Source: Sinomonas sp. R1AF57
GTDB lineage: Bacteria > Actinomycetota > Actinomycetes > Actinomycetales > Micrococcaceae
Length of the DNA stretch: 64,000 bases
Reading direction: 5' to 3'
NCBI RefSeq assembly: GCF_002224485.1
Contig: NZ_CP022463.1
Span: forward strand, 814,782 to 878,781
Shown here piece by piece: positions 51,417 through 58,980 of the stretch. The notes beneath the pieces were generated by a model. The model did not search any database. It was not told where the DNA came from and saw only the letters and a list, made by a program, of their open reading frames with translations. Position numbers and translations under genes: made by a program. The number at the start of each line of letters is the position of its first letter. The first letter of the stretch is position 1.

Positions 51417-51617
51417 TCAGGACTGGCTGACCGTGACGGTCTGCGAGGCGGCGCTGAGCGCGGCCGCGAGAGCGGACGTGTCGTTGACCGCGGTCGACGA
51501 GTTGGCCGCGAGCACGAGGGCAAAGTTGTTGCCGAGGTGGAAGCTGGTGAGGCCCAGCGTGTGGCGCGCCGGAAGCAGCTCGATCGTTTCCGCGGTGACA
51601 TCGGTGATCTTCTCCAT
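51417..51617 (-). CDS. Putative 66-residue peptide of the M50/SARP locus (P2)
   Basis: A 66-residue peptide with a very strong ribosome-binding site (AAAGGAGGTGA) before its ATG at 51617. A charged N-terminal part ends in ETIELLPARHTLGL, then comes SFHLGNNFALVLAANSSTAV, close to the equivalent in the peptide at 53171 (SFHFGDNLAVVLASNSSTAG). The C-terminus is Ala/Ser/Thr/Gln-rich. It has no signal peptide and no Cys. The gene follows the M50 protease gene by 71 bp. A precursor peptide with a conserved leader-like segment is the best guess. Confidence 0.82.
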   Translation of the reverse strand: MEKITDVTAETIELLPARHTLGLTSFHLGNNFALVLAANSSTAVNDTSALAAALSAASQTVTVSQS

Positions 51618-51688
51618 GGTGTTCACCTCCTTTCGGATGCTCGGTGGTGCTGATGCAGGGTCTGGAGCCTGGAGGCCCAAGGGATGGG

Positions 51689-53068
51689 TCAGGCGCGGGC
51701 TGTTGGCGCCTGCCGGTGGCGGGGGTTGCGCCGTACGTGGCGGCCAGTCCATGCGCGGCGCTTCCGCTGGGAGGCAAGCCGGGCCGAGACCACACGGACG
51801 CCGTTCATGGCGAGCTGGGCCAGGATGATGCAGAGCCCCGCCACCGGCAGGACGAGCAGCACCAGCGCGATCGCCGCGAGGATGGCCTCGACGGGACGGC
51901 CGCTGGCGAAGAAGCCTGTGAAGCTGCTGACGTGCACCGCCGCCGCCTGGACTGTCTGGCCGATCACGACCGGCAGGGTGATGAAGAGCCAGGTGAGGAC
52001 GATGGTCAGGAAAGGGACGACCGTGAGGACCCAGACGGTCACGATCCAGCGCGAGTAGGGCTTGAGCTCACTGACGCGCGGGTCGGTCGGCCGGCCCGGG
52101 AGAAGGCTGGTCAGGACGGGCTTCACCCTGGCGAACAGGTCGGGGATACCGGCGAGGTCCGCGAGGACGAAGTAGCCGTCGAGCCTGACGAAGGGCGGGA
52201 GCTGCTGCAGCATCTGCAGCTGGGTCACGATGACCACCAGCAGGAGGAAGGGACTGCCGCTCGCGAGGAAGGCGCCGCCCGCAGCCAGAACCCACAGCAG
52301 GTTGAAATACAGTCCCCCGAGGTCCGTGCGGATCCGACCGGCCCGTCCTAGGCGGTAGGAGTCCGTGACGTTGGTGAAGAACGCTGGGAAGACCAGGTAG
52401 AGGCCTATGCCGATGACGCCGGGCCTTGCGCCTCCATAGCGGCAGGCTGCGGCGTGGCCGATCTCGTGGAACACGGTGCCCACGAAGATGAGGCCGTACA
52501 GGGCCAACAGGGCAGACGGCGTGACGAGCACTGCCCCCAGGGCCTGCAGGGCGTCGGCCCGGAAGGCGAGGTACACGTCGAGGCCGACGAACGCCAGCAC
52601 GGCGGCCACTACCACGGGTGGGACGAACAGGAACCGGAACACCCCGGCCAGGAACTGCACGCCCCGCGTGGGGATGAGCGTGCCCTTGAGGGTGAGGGCG
52701 AGGATCGGCTTGGCCGCCTCGAGGTGCTCGGGCGGCACTGCCCCGTCATCGGACAGCAGCCCGATGGGCTCGAGCCGCCCGGCGAGCGTGTTGAGCCCGT
52801 CGACGTCGAGCTCCTTGCCGAGACGCGCGGAGATGGCGGCCGCGAGCTCCTCCGGGGCCTGCGGCGCATCCGCGGCATCGATCACGCGGTAGAGCAGTTC
52901 GGTCAGCTGCACCACCTGGCCGTCCGACCGGCGGACGAGGAAGACGGGCTTCGTAAGCCCGGTTCCCGTTGCCTCCCCGAGAAGCTCGACGCCGGCGGAA
53001 CGCACCCAGTGGACGCCGCGGTCCGCGATGAGCCCGGAGGCTTCGGTCGCCGGTTCCTGGAGTGCCAT
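51689..53068 (-). CDS. Membrane M50-family metalloprotease with PqqD-like N-terminal domain
   Basis: A 459-residue protein. Residues about 40-105 (VFLVRRSDGQVVQLTELLYR onward) resemble the PqqD-like winged domain that binds peptide leaders. The protease core follows with several membrane helices: the zinc motif HEIGH at 201-205 in a helix, and the third ligand Asp297 in FVRLDGYFVL. More helices follow at about 342-375 and 394-420, and the tail is strongly basic. Such 'peptide zinc metalloprotease' proteins occur next to small peptides. The three flanking 66-residue peptides are its likely clients. Confidence 0.85.
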   Translation of the reverse strand: MALQEPATEASGLIADRGVHWVRSAGVELLGEATGTGLTKPVFLVRRSDGQVVQLTELLYRVIDAADAPQAPEELAAAISARLGKELDVDGLNTLAGRLEPIGLLSDDGAVPPEHLEAAKPILALTLKGTLIPTRGVQFLAGVFRFLFVPPVVVAAVLAFVGLDVYLAFRADALQALGAVLVTPSALLALYGLIFVGTVFHEIGHAAACRYGGARPGVIGIGLYLVFPAFFTNVTDSYRLGRAGRIRTDLGGLYFNLLWVLAAGGAFLASGSPFLLLVVIVTQLQMLQQLPPFVRLDGYFVLADLAGIPDLFARVKPVLTSLLPGRPTDPRVSELKPYSRWIVTVWVLTVVPFLTIVLTWLFITLPVVIGQTVQAAAVHVSSFTGFFASGRPVEAILAAIALVLLVLPVAGLCIILAQLAMNGVRVVSARLASQRKRRAWTGRHVRRNPRHRQAPTARA

Positions 53069-53124
53069 CGGTCCGTCCTGTCATCGCCGGAGAGCCGGAT
53101 GTGGGGGAGGGTGGGGCGGGTGAT

Positions 53125-53160
53125 GGGGGCCCAGAGGTGCTGGGGAAACCTCGGGCCCCC
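53125..53160 (-). terminator. Hairpin between the first peptide gene and the M50 gene
   Basis: GGGGGCCC (53125-53132) and GAGG (53134-53137) pair with CCTC (53149-53152) and GGGCCCCC (53153-53160), with one bulged base. It begins 11 bp after the peptide stop. It could let the peptide be made in excess over the protease. Confidence 0.65.
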
Positions 53161-53170
53161 ACGTTCCGTG

Positions 53171-53371
53171 CTACTTCTGGGTGACGTTGATGGTCTGGTT
53201 GGCCACGCTGTAGGCCAGGCCACCGATCGTGTACATGTTGCCCGCGGTCGAGGAGTTCGAGGCGAGAACGACGGCGAGGTTGTCACCGAAGTGGAAGCTG
53301 CTTCCCCACGAGAGGGTCTCGCGGCTCGGGAGCATCTCGATGGTCTCTTCGGCGATGGAGAGCTTGGTCAT
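53171..53371 (-). CDS. Putative 66-residue peptide of the M50/SARP locus (P3)
   Basis: A 66-residue peptide from the ATG at 53371, with AGGAG 8 bases upstream (a GTG 9 bases earlier is weaker). It has the shared ETIEMLPSRETLSW segment, then SSFHFGDNLAVVLASNSSTA and a C-terminal part with N-x-T motifs (NQTINVTQK). It differs from the peptide at 51417 by one small insertion across the conserved core. It is the first gene downstream of the SARP-type direct repeats, so it probably heads the peptide operon. Confidence 0.82.
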   Translation of the reverse strand: MTKLSIAEETIEMLPSRETLSWGSSFHFGDNLAVVLASNSSTAGNMYTIGGLAYSVANQTINVTQK

Positions 53372-53450
53372 TGCAATCACTCCTGATGCATTGGTGGTTA
53401 TTCAAGTCGATTGCTGATCCAATCGATGGCACCAGTCAAGCGGGTGGCCA

Positions 53451-53479
53451 GTTATCGCTCCGTTACCGGGGCGTTATTG
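53451..53479 (-). promoter_or_regulatory. SARP-type operator: three heptamers spaced exactly 11 bp
   Basis: On the plus strand GTTATCG, GTTACCG and GTTATTG start at 53451, 53462 and 53473, so the centres are 11 bp apart with 4-bp spacers. Read on the coding strand they are CAATAAC, CGGTAAC and CGATAAC. Direct heptamers at 11-bp spacing are the known binding layout of SARP/BTAD regulators, and one is encoded 1 kb upstream. They lie 80-108 bp before the first peptide gene; a TTGACT element follows them. Confidence 0.7.
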
Positions 53480-53524
53480 GCCTGATGGGGGAGGGCTCGG
53501 GCGGGTTGTCTGGCCACAGCACGG

Positions 53525-53565
53525 AGAGGCCTCCGCCGGCTGGTGTCCCAGCAGGCGGAGGCCTC
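53525..53565 (-). terminator. Terminator of the secreted CxxC-protein gene
   Basis: GAGGCCTCCGCC (53525-53536) pairs perfectly with GGCGGAGGCCTC (53554-53565). It lies 17 bp after the stop of the secreted protein and separates that gene from the peptide promoter. Confidence 0.72.
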
Positions 53566-53582
53566 GCGGCCTGCCCGGGCGC

Positions 53583-54311
53583 TCAGCCCTCCGTGTCCAG
53601 GTCCACCTTCGTTTGGACGGCTGCCCCCGTGTCCGCGGCGATGACGGCCCGTGCCCGCTCCGCGGCATCATTCGCGGCTGCGCGGGCGCGCGCCGACCGC
53701 TCAGTCTTGGGACGCCACGAGTCGTTCTTGAAGGTGTAGCTGAGCTCCTGTTCAATCCCCTGAACGATCGCCTTAGCTTGGTCGGAGAGATCCAGTGACT
53801 TGCCCCCCACGATGATGTACTGAAGCGCGGCGGTGGTGGCGGTGCACCCAGTGCAGCCCTCGTTGATTGACACGGCGCGGTTGTTGGCGATGATCACGTT
53901 TGACCCTGTGGCCGTGACGACCTGCACCGAGACCGCGGTCGACGACGCCCAGTTGCCCGTCGTGTAGGCCGTCGCGGTGTTGTTGGCCCAGATGTTGGCG
54001 GCCTGAGCGGAGGAGAGGACCTGAAGGGTGGTCGCCTGGGCCGAACAGCCGGAGCAGTTGGCCTGAGCGCTCGCGGTGGCCGACGCCGGCGAGTCGTCGG
54101 ACGATTTCAGCGGACCCCACACCGCGGCGGAGTCGACGGCGACCTTGTGGGCCGGGTTGGCGACCGCCCGTGAGGTCACGTTGAGATACTTCCCCCAAGC
54201 ATTGCCCTGGCCAGGGGCTGCGGACGCGGACGCCACGGGGACGGCGAGGAGCCCGGTGATGGTGAGCGCCGCGGCGGCGGCCGCTGACAGGAACTTCGAC
54301 TTCTTCTTCAC
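53583..54311 (-). CDS. Secreted protein with duplicated CxxC motif
   Basis: A 242-residue exported protein with a GTG start. The Sec signal has a Lys-rich start (KKKSKF), a hydrophobic core and an ASASA-AP cleavage site near residue 31. Two matching segments each hold a CxxC: NCSGCSAQATTLQVL (about 85-99) and GCTGCTATTAALQYI (about 152-166). The region between is rich in Asn, Thr and Ala. The C-terminus (200-242) is charged and helical. I recall similar paired-CxxC secreted proteins in other actinobacteria, but not their function. It lies 88 bp after the SARP gene and is probably transcribed with it. Confidence 0.8.
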   Translation of the reverse strand: MKKKSKFLSAAAAAALTITGLLAVPVASASAAPGQGNAWGKYLNVTSRAVANPAHKVAVDSAAVWGPLKSSDDSPASATASAQANCSGCSAQATTLQVLSSAQAANIWANNTATAYTTGNWASSTAVSVQVVTATGSNVIIANNRAVSINEGCTGCTATTAALQYIIVGGKSLDLSDQAKAIVQGIEQELSYTFKNDSWRPKTERSARARAAANDAAERARAVIAADTGAAVQTKVDLDTEG

Positions 54312-54399
54312 GGATCCTCGTTTCTCGTGCAGGGCAGGGCGGACCGACCCGGCGCCAGAGCGTCGGGAGGCAGGGGAGGTGAGGCAGCGCCGTCGCGCG

Positions 54400-55206
54400 C
54401 TAGGCGGGGCGCATGGCAATCGGTGAGAGGCGGGGGCGGGGACGCGGGTCGGGACGGGCTGCCCGCGAACGGCCGGGTTCGGCCGGGTCTGCTGTGGTGA
54501 TCTTCCGGACGGTCGCCATCGCGACCGGTCCGAGCAGGCTCCTGAGGCCGTCGGAGGGTTCGACGCCGAGCTCCTCCCAGAGGCGGGCCTCGAAGTCGAT
54601 GAAGGTGCGCCGGGCCCCGGCCGCGTTGCCGGCCCGGAGCTGGACCTCGATGAGCAGGCGCTGCGCGGATTCGCGCAAGGGCTCGATGGCGGCGGCCGAC
54701 CGGGCGGCGTCGAGCGCGCGTTCGGTGTCCTCGTCCAGCAGGTGCCGACGGGAGAGGGACTCCAGGACCAGGACCCGCTGCTCACGCAGCCGCTCCTGCT
54801 CGAAGAGGACCCAGTCGTCGTACCAGCCCGGCAGGAGCTCGGCGGAGCGGAGCACGTCGGTGAAGTCCGCCGGGACGTCGGCTGGCCCTGCCGCACCGGC
54901 CCCTGCCAGGTGCGAGCGGAACTCGTGCAGGTCCACCGTGACCGATCCGCTGAGGCCCACCGGTTCGGTCCTGTCGTCGAGCAGGCCCGGCAGCTGGTGG
55001 CTGATCTTGAAAAGGGCCGCCCTGAGGTTGCCGCTGGCCTGCGCCTCAGAGCTGTCGGGCCAGAGCAGGCCGGAGAGGAACTGCCGTGGGCGTTCGCCCA
55101 GCAGAGCGAGGGCCGCGATCAGCCGCTGCTGCCGGAGCCCCACCTGAACGGTCTCTCCATCGCGTTTGAGTTGCCAGCATCCGAGTAAACGGACTCGCCA
55201 TACCAC
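54400..55206 (-). CDS. BTAD/SARP-family transcriptional regulator
   Basis: A 268-residue regulator with an N-terminal winged-helix DNA-binding domain (RVRLLGCWQLKRDGETVQVG, QQRLIAALALLGERPRQFLS) and a C-terminal bacterial transcriptional activation domain of TPR-like helices (VLVLESLSRRHLLDEDTERA, AGNAAGARRTFIDFEARLWE). This is the short SARP layout without ATPase. It is likely to activate the peptide operon through the 11-bp-spaced heptamers at 53451-53479. The C-terminal 30 residues are Pro/Arg-rich. Confidence 0.9.
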   Translation of the reverse strand: MVWRVRLLGCWQLKRDGETVQVGLRQQRLIAALALLGERPRQFLSGLLWPDSSEAQASGNLRAALFKISHQLPGLLDDRTEPVGLSGSVTVDLHEFRSHLAGAGAAGPADVPADFTDVLRSAELLPGWYDDWVLFEQERLREQRVLVLESLSRRHLLDEDTERALDAARSAAAIEPLRESAQRLLIEVQLRAGNAAGARRTFIDFEARLWEELGVEPSDGLRSLLGPVAMATVRKITTADPAEPGRSRAARPDPRPRPRLSPIAMRPA

Positions 55207-55340
55207 CGCACTGATCCCCTCGTCATACCGTGATACTTCAGGCAGCAGGACAAGGACGCCCTCGAAGATCGGCGAGATGCAGTGTTCAAACGCGAGCCCG
55301 GCTGCTGCGTACGATCAGGATGATGACGCGGTCACGAGCC

Positions 55341-55366
55341 TGTCAATAACGGGTGTGCAATTGACA
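55341..55366. promoter_or_regulatory. Inverted TTGACA-type elements upstream of the SARP gene
   Basis: TGTCAAT (55341-55347) and ATTGACA (55360-55366) form a perfect dyad with a 12-base spacer. Each arm includes a -35-like TTGACA pointing outward. It lies 135 bp upstream of the SARP start in an A/T-richer patch. It may be an operator or overlapping divergent promoters; -10 boxes are poor on both sides. Confidence 0.35.
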
Positions 55367-55407
55367 AATTCCTTCAAGGACCAGCTATTCGGCTCCCGAT
55401 ATCGGGC

Positions 55408-55680
55408 TCAGGCGCCAGCGGCGCGGCGCGCATCGGAAGAATCCTCCCCCGCCTGCTCCTTCAGCCAGGCCTCGACCGCGTGGAGGACCGAGTCGGGACT
55501 GTCCGTGACGAGGACGCTCGCAGGCGCCTCCGCGCCCGAGGCGCTCAGCAGCCGCACTCGCAGCCGCCCGTCCGGCTCCCGCCATGAGCGGAGCACGAGT
55601 GTGCCGGACCCGGCCGAGTCCTCCGGGTCCTCGTGGATCTCCCTGTGGCTGCCTGAAGGCATCGACGCCTCGGATGTCAT
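55408..55680 (-). CDS. Small hypothetical protein
   Basis: A 90-residue acidic protein with Ser/Glu-rich ends and a compact middle (TLVLRSWREPDGRLRVRLLS, SVLVTDSPDSVLHAVEAWLK). I do not recognise a named family. The GGGGG ribosome-binding-site candidate lies inside a small hairpin (55688-55693 with 55705-55710). It precedes the SARP gene on the same strand by 200 bp and is divergent from icd. Whether it belongs to the peptide locus is unclear. Confidence 0.6.
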   Translation of the reverse strand: MTSEASMPSGSHREIHEDPEDSAGSGTLVLRSWREPDGRLRVRLLSASGAEAPASVLVTDSPDSVLHAVEAWLKEQAGEDSSDARRAAGA

Positions 55681-55851
55681 GTGTGCTGCCCCCAGCTAGT
55701 GACCGGGGGCAGGGCCCCGGTGCGCGTACCACCTGAACGTCACACAGTGTAAAACGACTCAGTCTGCCACGCGAGGAAGGCTCGGGTAGATTGGACCCGT
55801 TGATCTGGAAGAAGATCCCGCACAAGCAGCTCCACAGGGAGGCGCCCACCC

Positions 55852-58074
55852 ATGGCCACCATCATCTACACGCATACCGACGAAGCGCCGATGCTCGCGA
55901 CCCACTCGTTCCTGCCCATCGTGCAGGCATTCGCCTCGACGGCTGGGATCGACATCGAGACCCGCGACATCTCCCTTGCGGGGCGCATCATCGCAGCGTT
56001 CGGTGATTACCTGACGGAGGAGCAGCGCACGTCGGACGCGCTTGCGGAACTGGGTGCCCTGGCGAAGACGCCGGAGGCGAACATCATCAAGCTCCCGAAC
56101 ATCAGCGCCTCCGTCCCGCAGCTCAAGGCCGCCGTCGCCGAGCTCCAGTCGCAGGGCTATGCCCTCCCGGACTACCCGGACAACCCCTCCTCGGACGAGG
56201 AGACGGACATCCGTTCGCGCTACGACAGGATCAAGGGTTCCGCGGTGAACCCCGTGCTCCGCGAGGGCAATTCGGACCGCCGTGCCCCCCTCTCCGTCAA
56301 GAACTATGCGCGCAAGAACCCGCACTCCATGGGTGCCTGGACCGCCGATTCGAAGACCAACGTCGCCACGATGGGCGAGAGCGACTTCCGTGCCAACGAG
56401 AAGTCCATCGTGCTGCCTGCCGACGACTCGCTGACCATCCAGCTCGTGCTCGAGGACGGCACCGTCAAGGAGCTCAAGAAGGGCATCAAGGTCCTCGCGG
56501 GCGAGGTCGTCGACGGCACGTTCATGGACTCCGCCGCCCTTGACAACTTCCTCGCGGCCCAGGTCAGCCGGGCCAAGGAGGAGGGCGTCCTGTTCTCGGC
56601 GCACCTCAAGGCCACCATGATGAAGGTCTCGGACCCGATCATCTTCGGCCACGTCGTCAAGGCGTACTTCGCCGAGCTCTTCGACACCTACGGCAAGCAG
56701 CTCGCCGCCGCCGGCCTGAGCCCCAACAACGGCCTGGCCTCGATCCTCAACGGCCTCGACGACCTCCCTGAGGACGTCCGCGAGGGCGTCAAGGACGCGA
56801 TCCAGAAGTGCCTCTCGGACGGACCGGCCCTCGCGATGGTCGACTCGGACAAGGGCATCACCAACCTCCACGTGCCCTCCGACGTCATCGTGGACGCCTC
56901 CATGCCGGCCATGATCCGAATCGGCGGCCACATGTGGGGCCCGGACGGCAAGGAGCACGACACGCTCGCCGTCCTGCCGGACTCCTCGTACGCGGGCGTC
57001 TACCAGACCGTGATCGACGACTGCCGCGAGCACGGCGCCCTCGATCCCACCACCATGGGCACCGTGCCGAACGTGGGCCTCATGGCCCAGGCGGCCGAAG
57101 AGTACGGCAGCCACGACAAGACTTTCGAGATCCCTGCCGCCGGAACGGTCCAGCTGGTCAACGCCGCCGGCGACGTCCTCCTCGAGCACGCGGTCAAGGC
57201 GGGCGACATCTGGCGCGCATGCCAGACCAAGGACGTGCCGATCCGCGACTGGGTCAAGCTCGCCGTGAACCGCGCCCGCGCCACCGGCTCCCCGGCCGTC
57301 TTCTGGCTCGACGAGGAGCGCGCCCACGACCGCAACCTCATCGCCAAGGTGCGCGAGTACCTCGGCGAGCACGACACCGAGGGCCTCACGATCGAGATCC
57401 TCGCGCCTGCCGAGGCCACCGCCTACACGCTCGACCGCCTCCGCAAGGGGGAGGACACTATCTCCGTGACCGGCAACGTGCTCCGCGACTACCTCACGGA
57501 CCTCTTCCCGATCCTCGAGCTGGGCACGAGCGCCAAGATGCTCTCGATCGTCCCGCTCATCGCAGGCGGCGGCCTCTTCGAGACGGGTGCCGGCGGCTCC
57601 GCCCCGAAGCACGTCCAGCAGCTCGTCAAGGAGGACTACCTCCGCTGGGACAGCCTCGGCGAGTTCTTCGCCCTCGTGCCGTCCTTCGAGCTCTACGCCG
57701 AGCAGGCCGGCGTGCCCGCGGCGAAGGTCCTCGCGGACACCCTCGACCGTGCCACGGGCACGTTCCTCGAGGAGAACAAGTCGCCGGGCCGCAAGCTCGG
57801 CACCATCGACAACCGCGGCTCGCACTACTTCCTCGCCCAGTACTGGGCGAGGGAGCTCGCCCAGCAGACGGACGACGCCGACCTCGCCGCCGCGTTCGCG
57901 CCCGTCGCCGAGGCCCTGACGTCGAATGAGGAGGCCATCGTCTCCGAGCTCCTGGCAGTCCAGGGCTCGTCGGTCGACCTCGGCGGCTACTACCACCCGG
58001 ATGAGGCCAAGGTCTCCTCGGTCATGCGTCCCTCGGCAACCCTTAACGGGGTCGTGGACGGCCTCCGCAAGTAG
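55852..58074 (+). CDS. icd: NADP-dependent isocitrate dehydrogenase, monomeric type
   Basis: A 740-residue enzyme of the citrate cycle, converting isocitrate to 2-oxoglutarate with NADP+. Its length and segments ([76 protein letters not shown]) identify the monomeric IDH found in Corynebacterium and relatives rather than the dimeric form. A TAGATT -10-like box lies about 60 bp upstream. Two stem-loops follow the stop. Confidence 0.96.
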   Translation: MATIIYTHTDEAPMLATHSFLPIVQAFASTAGIDIETRDISLAGRIIAAFGDYLTEEQRTSDALAELGALAKTPEANIIKLPNISASVPQLKAAVAELQSQGYALPDYPDNPSSDEETDIRSRYDRIKGSAVNPVLREGNSDRRAPLSVKNYARKNPHSMGAWTADSKTNVATMGESDFRANEKSIVLPADDSLTIQLVLEDGTVKELKKGIKVLAGEVVDGTFMDSAALDNFLAAQVSRAKEEGVLFSAHLKATMMKVSDPIIFGHVVKAYFAELFDTYGKQLAAAGLSPNNGLASILNGLDDLPEDVREGVKDAIQKCLSDGPALAMVDSDKGITNLHVPSDVIVDASMPAMIRIGGHMWGPDGKEHDTLAVLPDSSYAGVYQTVIDDCREHGALDPTTMGTVPNVGLMAQAAEEYGSHDKTFEIPAAGTVQLVNAAGDVLLEHAVKAGDIWRACQTKDVPIRDWVKLAVNRARATGSPAVFWLDEERAHDRNLIAKVREYLGEHDTEGLTIEILAPAEATAYTLDRLRKGEDTISVTGNVLRDYLTDLFPILELGTSAKMLSIVPLIAGGGLFETGAGGSAPKHVQQLVKEDYLRWDSLGEFFALVPSFELYAEQAGVPAAKVLADTLDRATGTFLEENKSPGRKLGTIDNRGSHYFLAQYWARELAQQTDDADLAAAFAPVAEALTSNEEAIVSELLAVQGSSVDLGGYYHPDEAKVSSVMRPSATLNGVVDGLRK

Positions 58075-58082
58075 GTCCGCAT

Positions 58083-58142
58083 ATCGATTGCTGAGAAAGT
58101 GTCGTTCTGACGGCTCATAACGACATTTCTGGAGCAGTCGAT
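58083..58142. repeat. Long imperfect palindrome after icd
   Basis: ATCGATTGCT (58083-58092) and GAGAAAGTGTCGTT (58093-58106) pair with AACGACATTTCT (58119-58130) and AGCAGTCGAT (58133-58142), giving a stem of about 22 pairs with one wobble and small bulges and a 12-base loop. It is A/T-rich compared with the surroundings. It may be a terminator or a dispersed repeat element. Confidence 0.6.
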
Positions 58143-58150
58143 TCACGAGC

Positions 58151-58207
58151 ACGACGGCGCCCCGCGCCTCAGGCGAGCAACTCGCCCGGGGCGCGGGGCG
58201 CCGTCGT
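58151..58207. terminator. Hairpin of the ACGACGGCG family after icd
   Basis: The 18 bases ACGACGGCGCCCCGCGCC at 58151-58168 pair perfectly with 58190-58207; an inner GGCGAG/CTCGCC stem extends the structure. It is the second stem after icd and closely resembles the hairpin after the next gene at 58841-58902. Confidence 0.7.
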
Positions 58208-58261
58208 CCGTCTGGCTGCGGTGATCTCCGGCACAGTGTTGCGGGGGAAGTCGGGGTGGCT

Positions 58262-58317
58262 TTGACAGCGTGCATCGACCATCACCACAATGGTTGAAAG
58301 TTCAATTGAAGATTGAA
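58262..58317 (+). promoter_or_regulatory. Promoter and TTGAA-type operator cluster of the DoxX gene
   Basis: TTGACA (58262-58267) and CACAAT (58286-58291) are spaced 18 bp. Immediately downstream lie TTGAA, the perfect palindrome TTCAATTGAA (58301-58310) and another TTGAA ending at 58317. Palindromes of this form are bound by MarR-type repressors, for example those sensing quinones or oxidants. The gene start is 60 bp further on. Confidence 0.5.
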
Positions 58318-58376
58318 CAGCGTGTCGCCTGTTCGGCGGCCACCGATCCGATGACCTCTGACAGCAAGGAGCCTCC

Positions 58377-58823
58377 ATGGCCACGACTTCCAGCCCCGCC
58401 CTCGCCGACGCCGCCCGCGCAGTCCTGCGGATCGCCCTCGGTGCGGTCTTCTTCGCCCACGGCTGGCAGAAGTTCTTCGAGTACACCATCCCGGGTGCTC
58501 AGGGTGCCTTCGCCCAGATGGGTGTCCCCGCCGCGCAGGTTGCCGCGCCGATCGCGGCCGGGCTCGAGCTCGTCGGCGGTGCGCTGCTCATCGTCGGCCT
58601 ACTGACCCGCGTGGCCGCGACGCTGCTGGCCGTCGAGATGCTCGGTGCGCTGTTCCTCGTCCACGTCTCGGCGGGCATGTTCGTCGAGAAGGGCGGCATG
58701 GAGCTCGTGCTGCTCCTGGCCGCCGGCGCCGCAGCGGTGGCCCTCGTCGGACCGGGCCGCATCTCGCTCGGCGCCGCCATCTTCGGCCGCAGCTCGGGTC
58801 GTCTCGCGGTCATCGCCGCCTGA
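58377..58823 (+). CDS. DoxX-family membrane protein
   Basis: A 148-residue, four-helix membrane protein: ARAVLRIALGAVFFAHGWQKF, QMGVPAAQVAAPIAAGLELV, GGALLIVGLLTRVAATLLAV and MELVLLLAAGAAAVALVG. AAGGAG lies 5 bases before the ATG. DoxX-type proteins are often induced by thiol or quinone stress under MarR control, which fits the palindromes upstream. It is a single gene with strong hairpins on both sides. It is not closely similar to the DoxX protein at 46983. Confidence 0.88.
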   Translation: MATTSSPALADAARAVLRIALGAVFFAHGWQKFFEYTIPGAQGAFAQMGVPAAQVAAPIAAGLELVGGALLIVGLLTRVAATLLAVEMLGALFLVHVSAGMFVEKGGMELVLLLAAGAAAVALVGPGRISLGAAIFGRSSGRLAVIAA

Positions 58824-58840
58824 GCCCGGGCTGTTCCAAG

Positions 58841-58902
58841 GCACGACGGCGCCCCGCACCTCAGGCGATGTTTCTCGCCCGAGGTGCGGGGCGCCGTCGT
58901 GC
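58841..58902. terminator. Long hairpin after the DoxX gene
   Basis: Bases 58841-58868 pair with 58875-58902: a 28-bp stem with one mismatch and a 6-base loop, beginning GCACGACGGCG. It lies between the convergent DoxX and repeat-protein genes and would end both transcripts. Confidence 0.78.
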
Positions 58903-58980
58903 GCGCTGTCTGCGTCACGGACGGCTTGAGGACCCGTCCTCATCGCCCGGGCCGGCAAGCCCGGGCAAACGAGGACTCTG

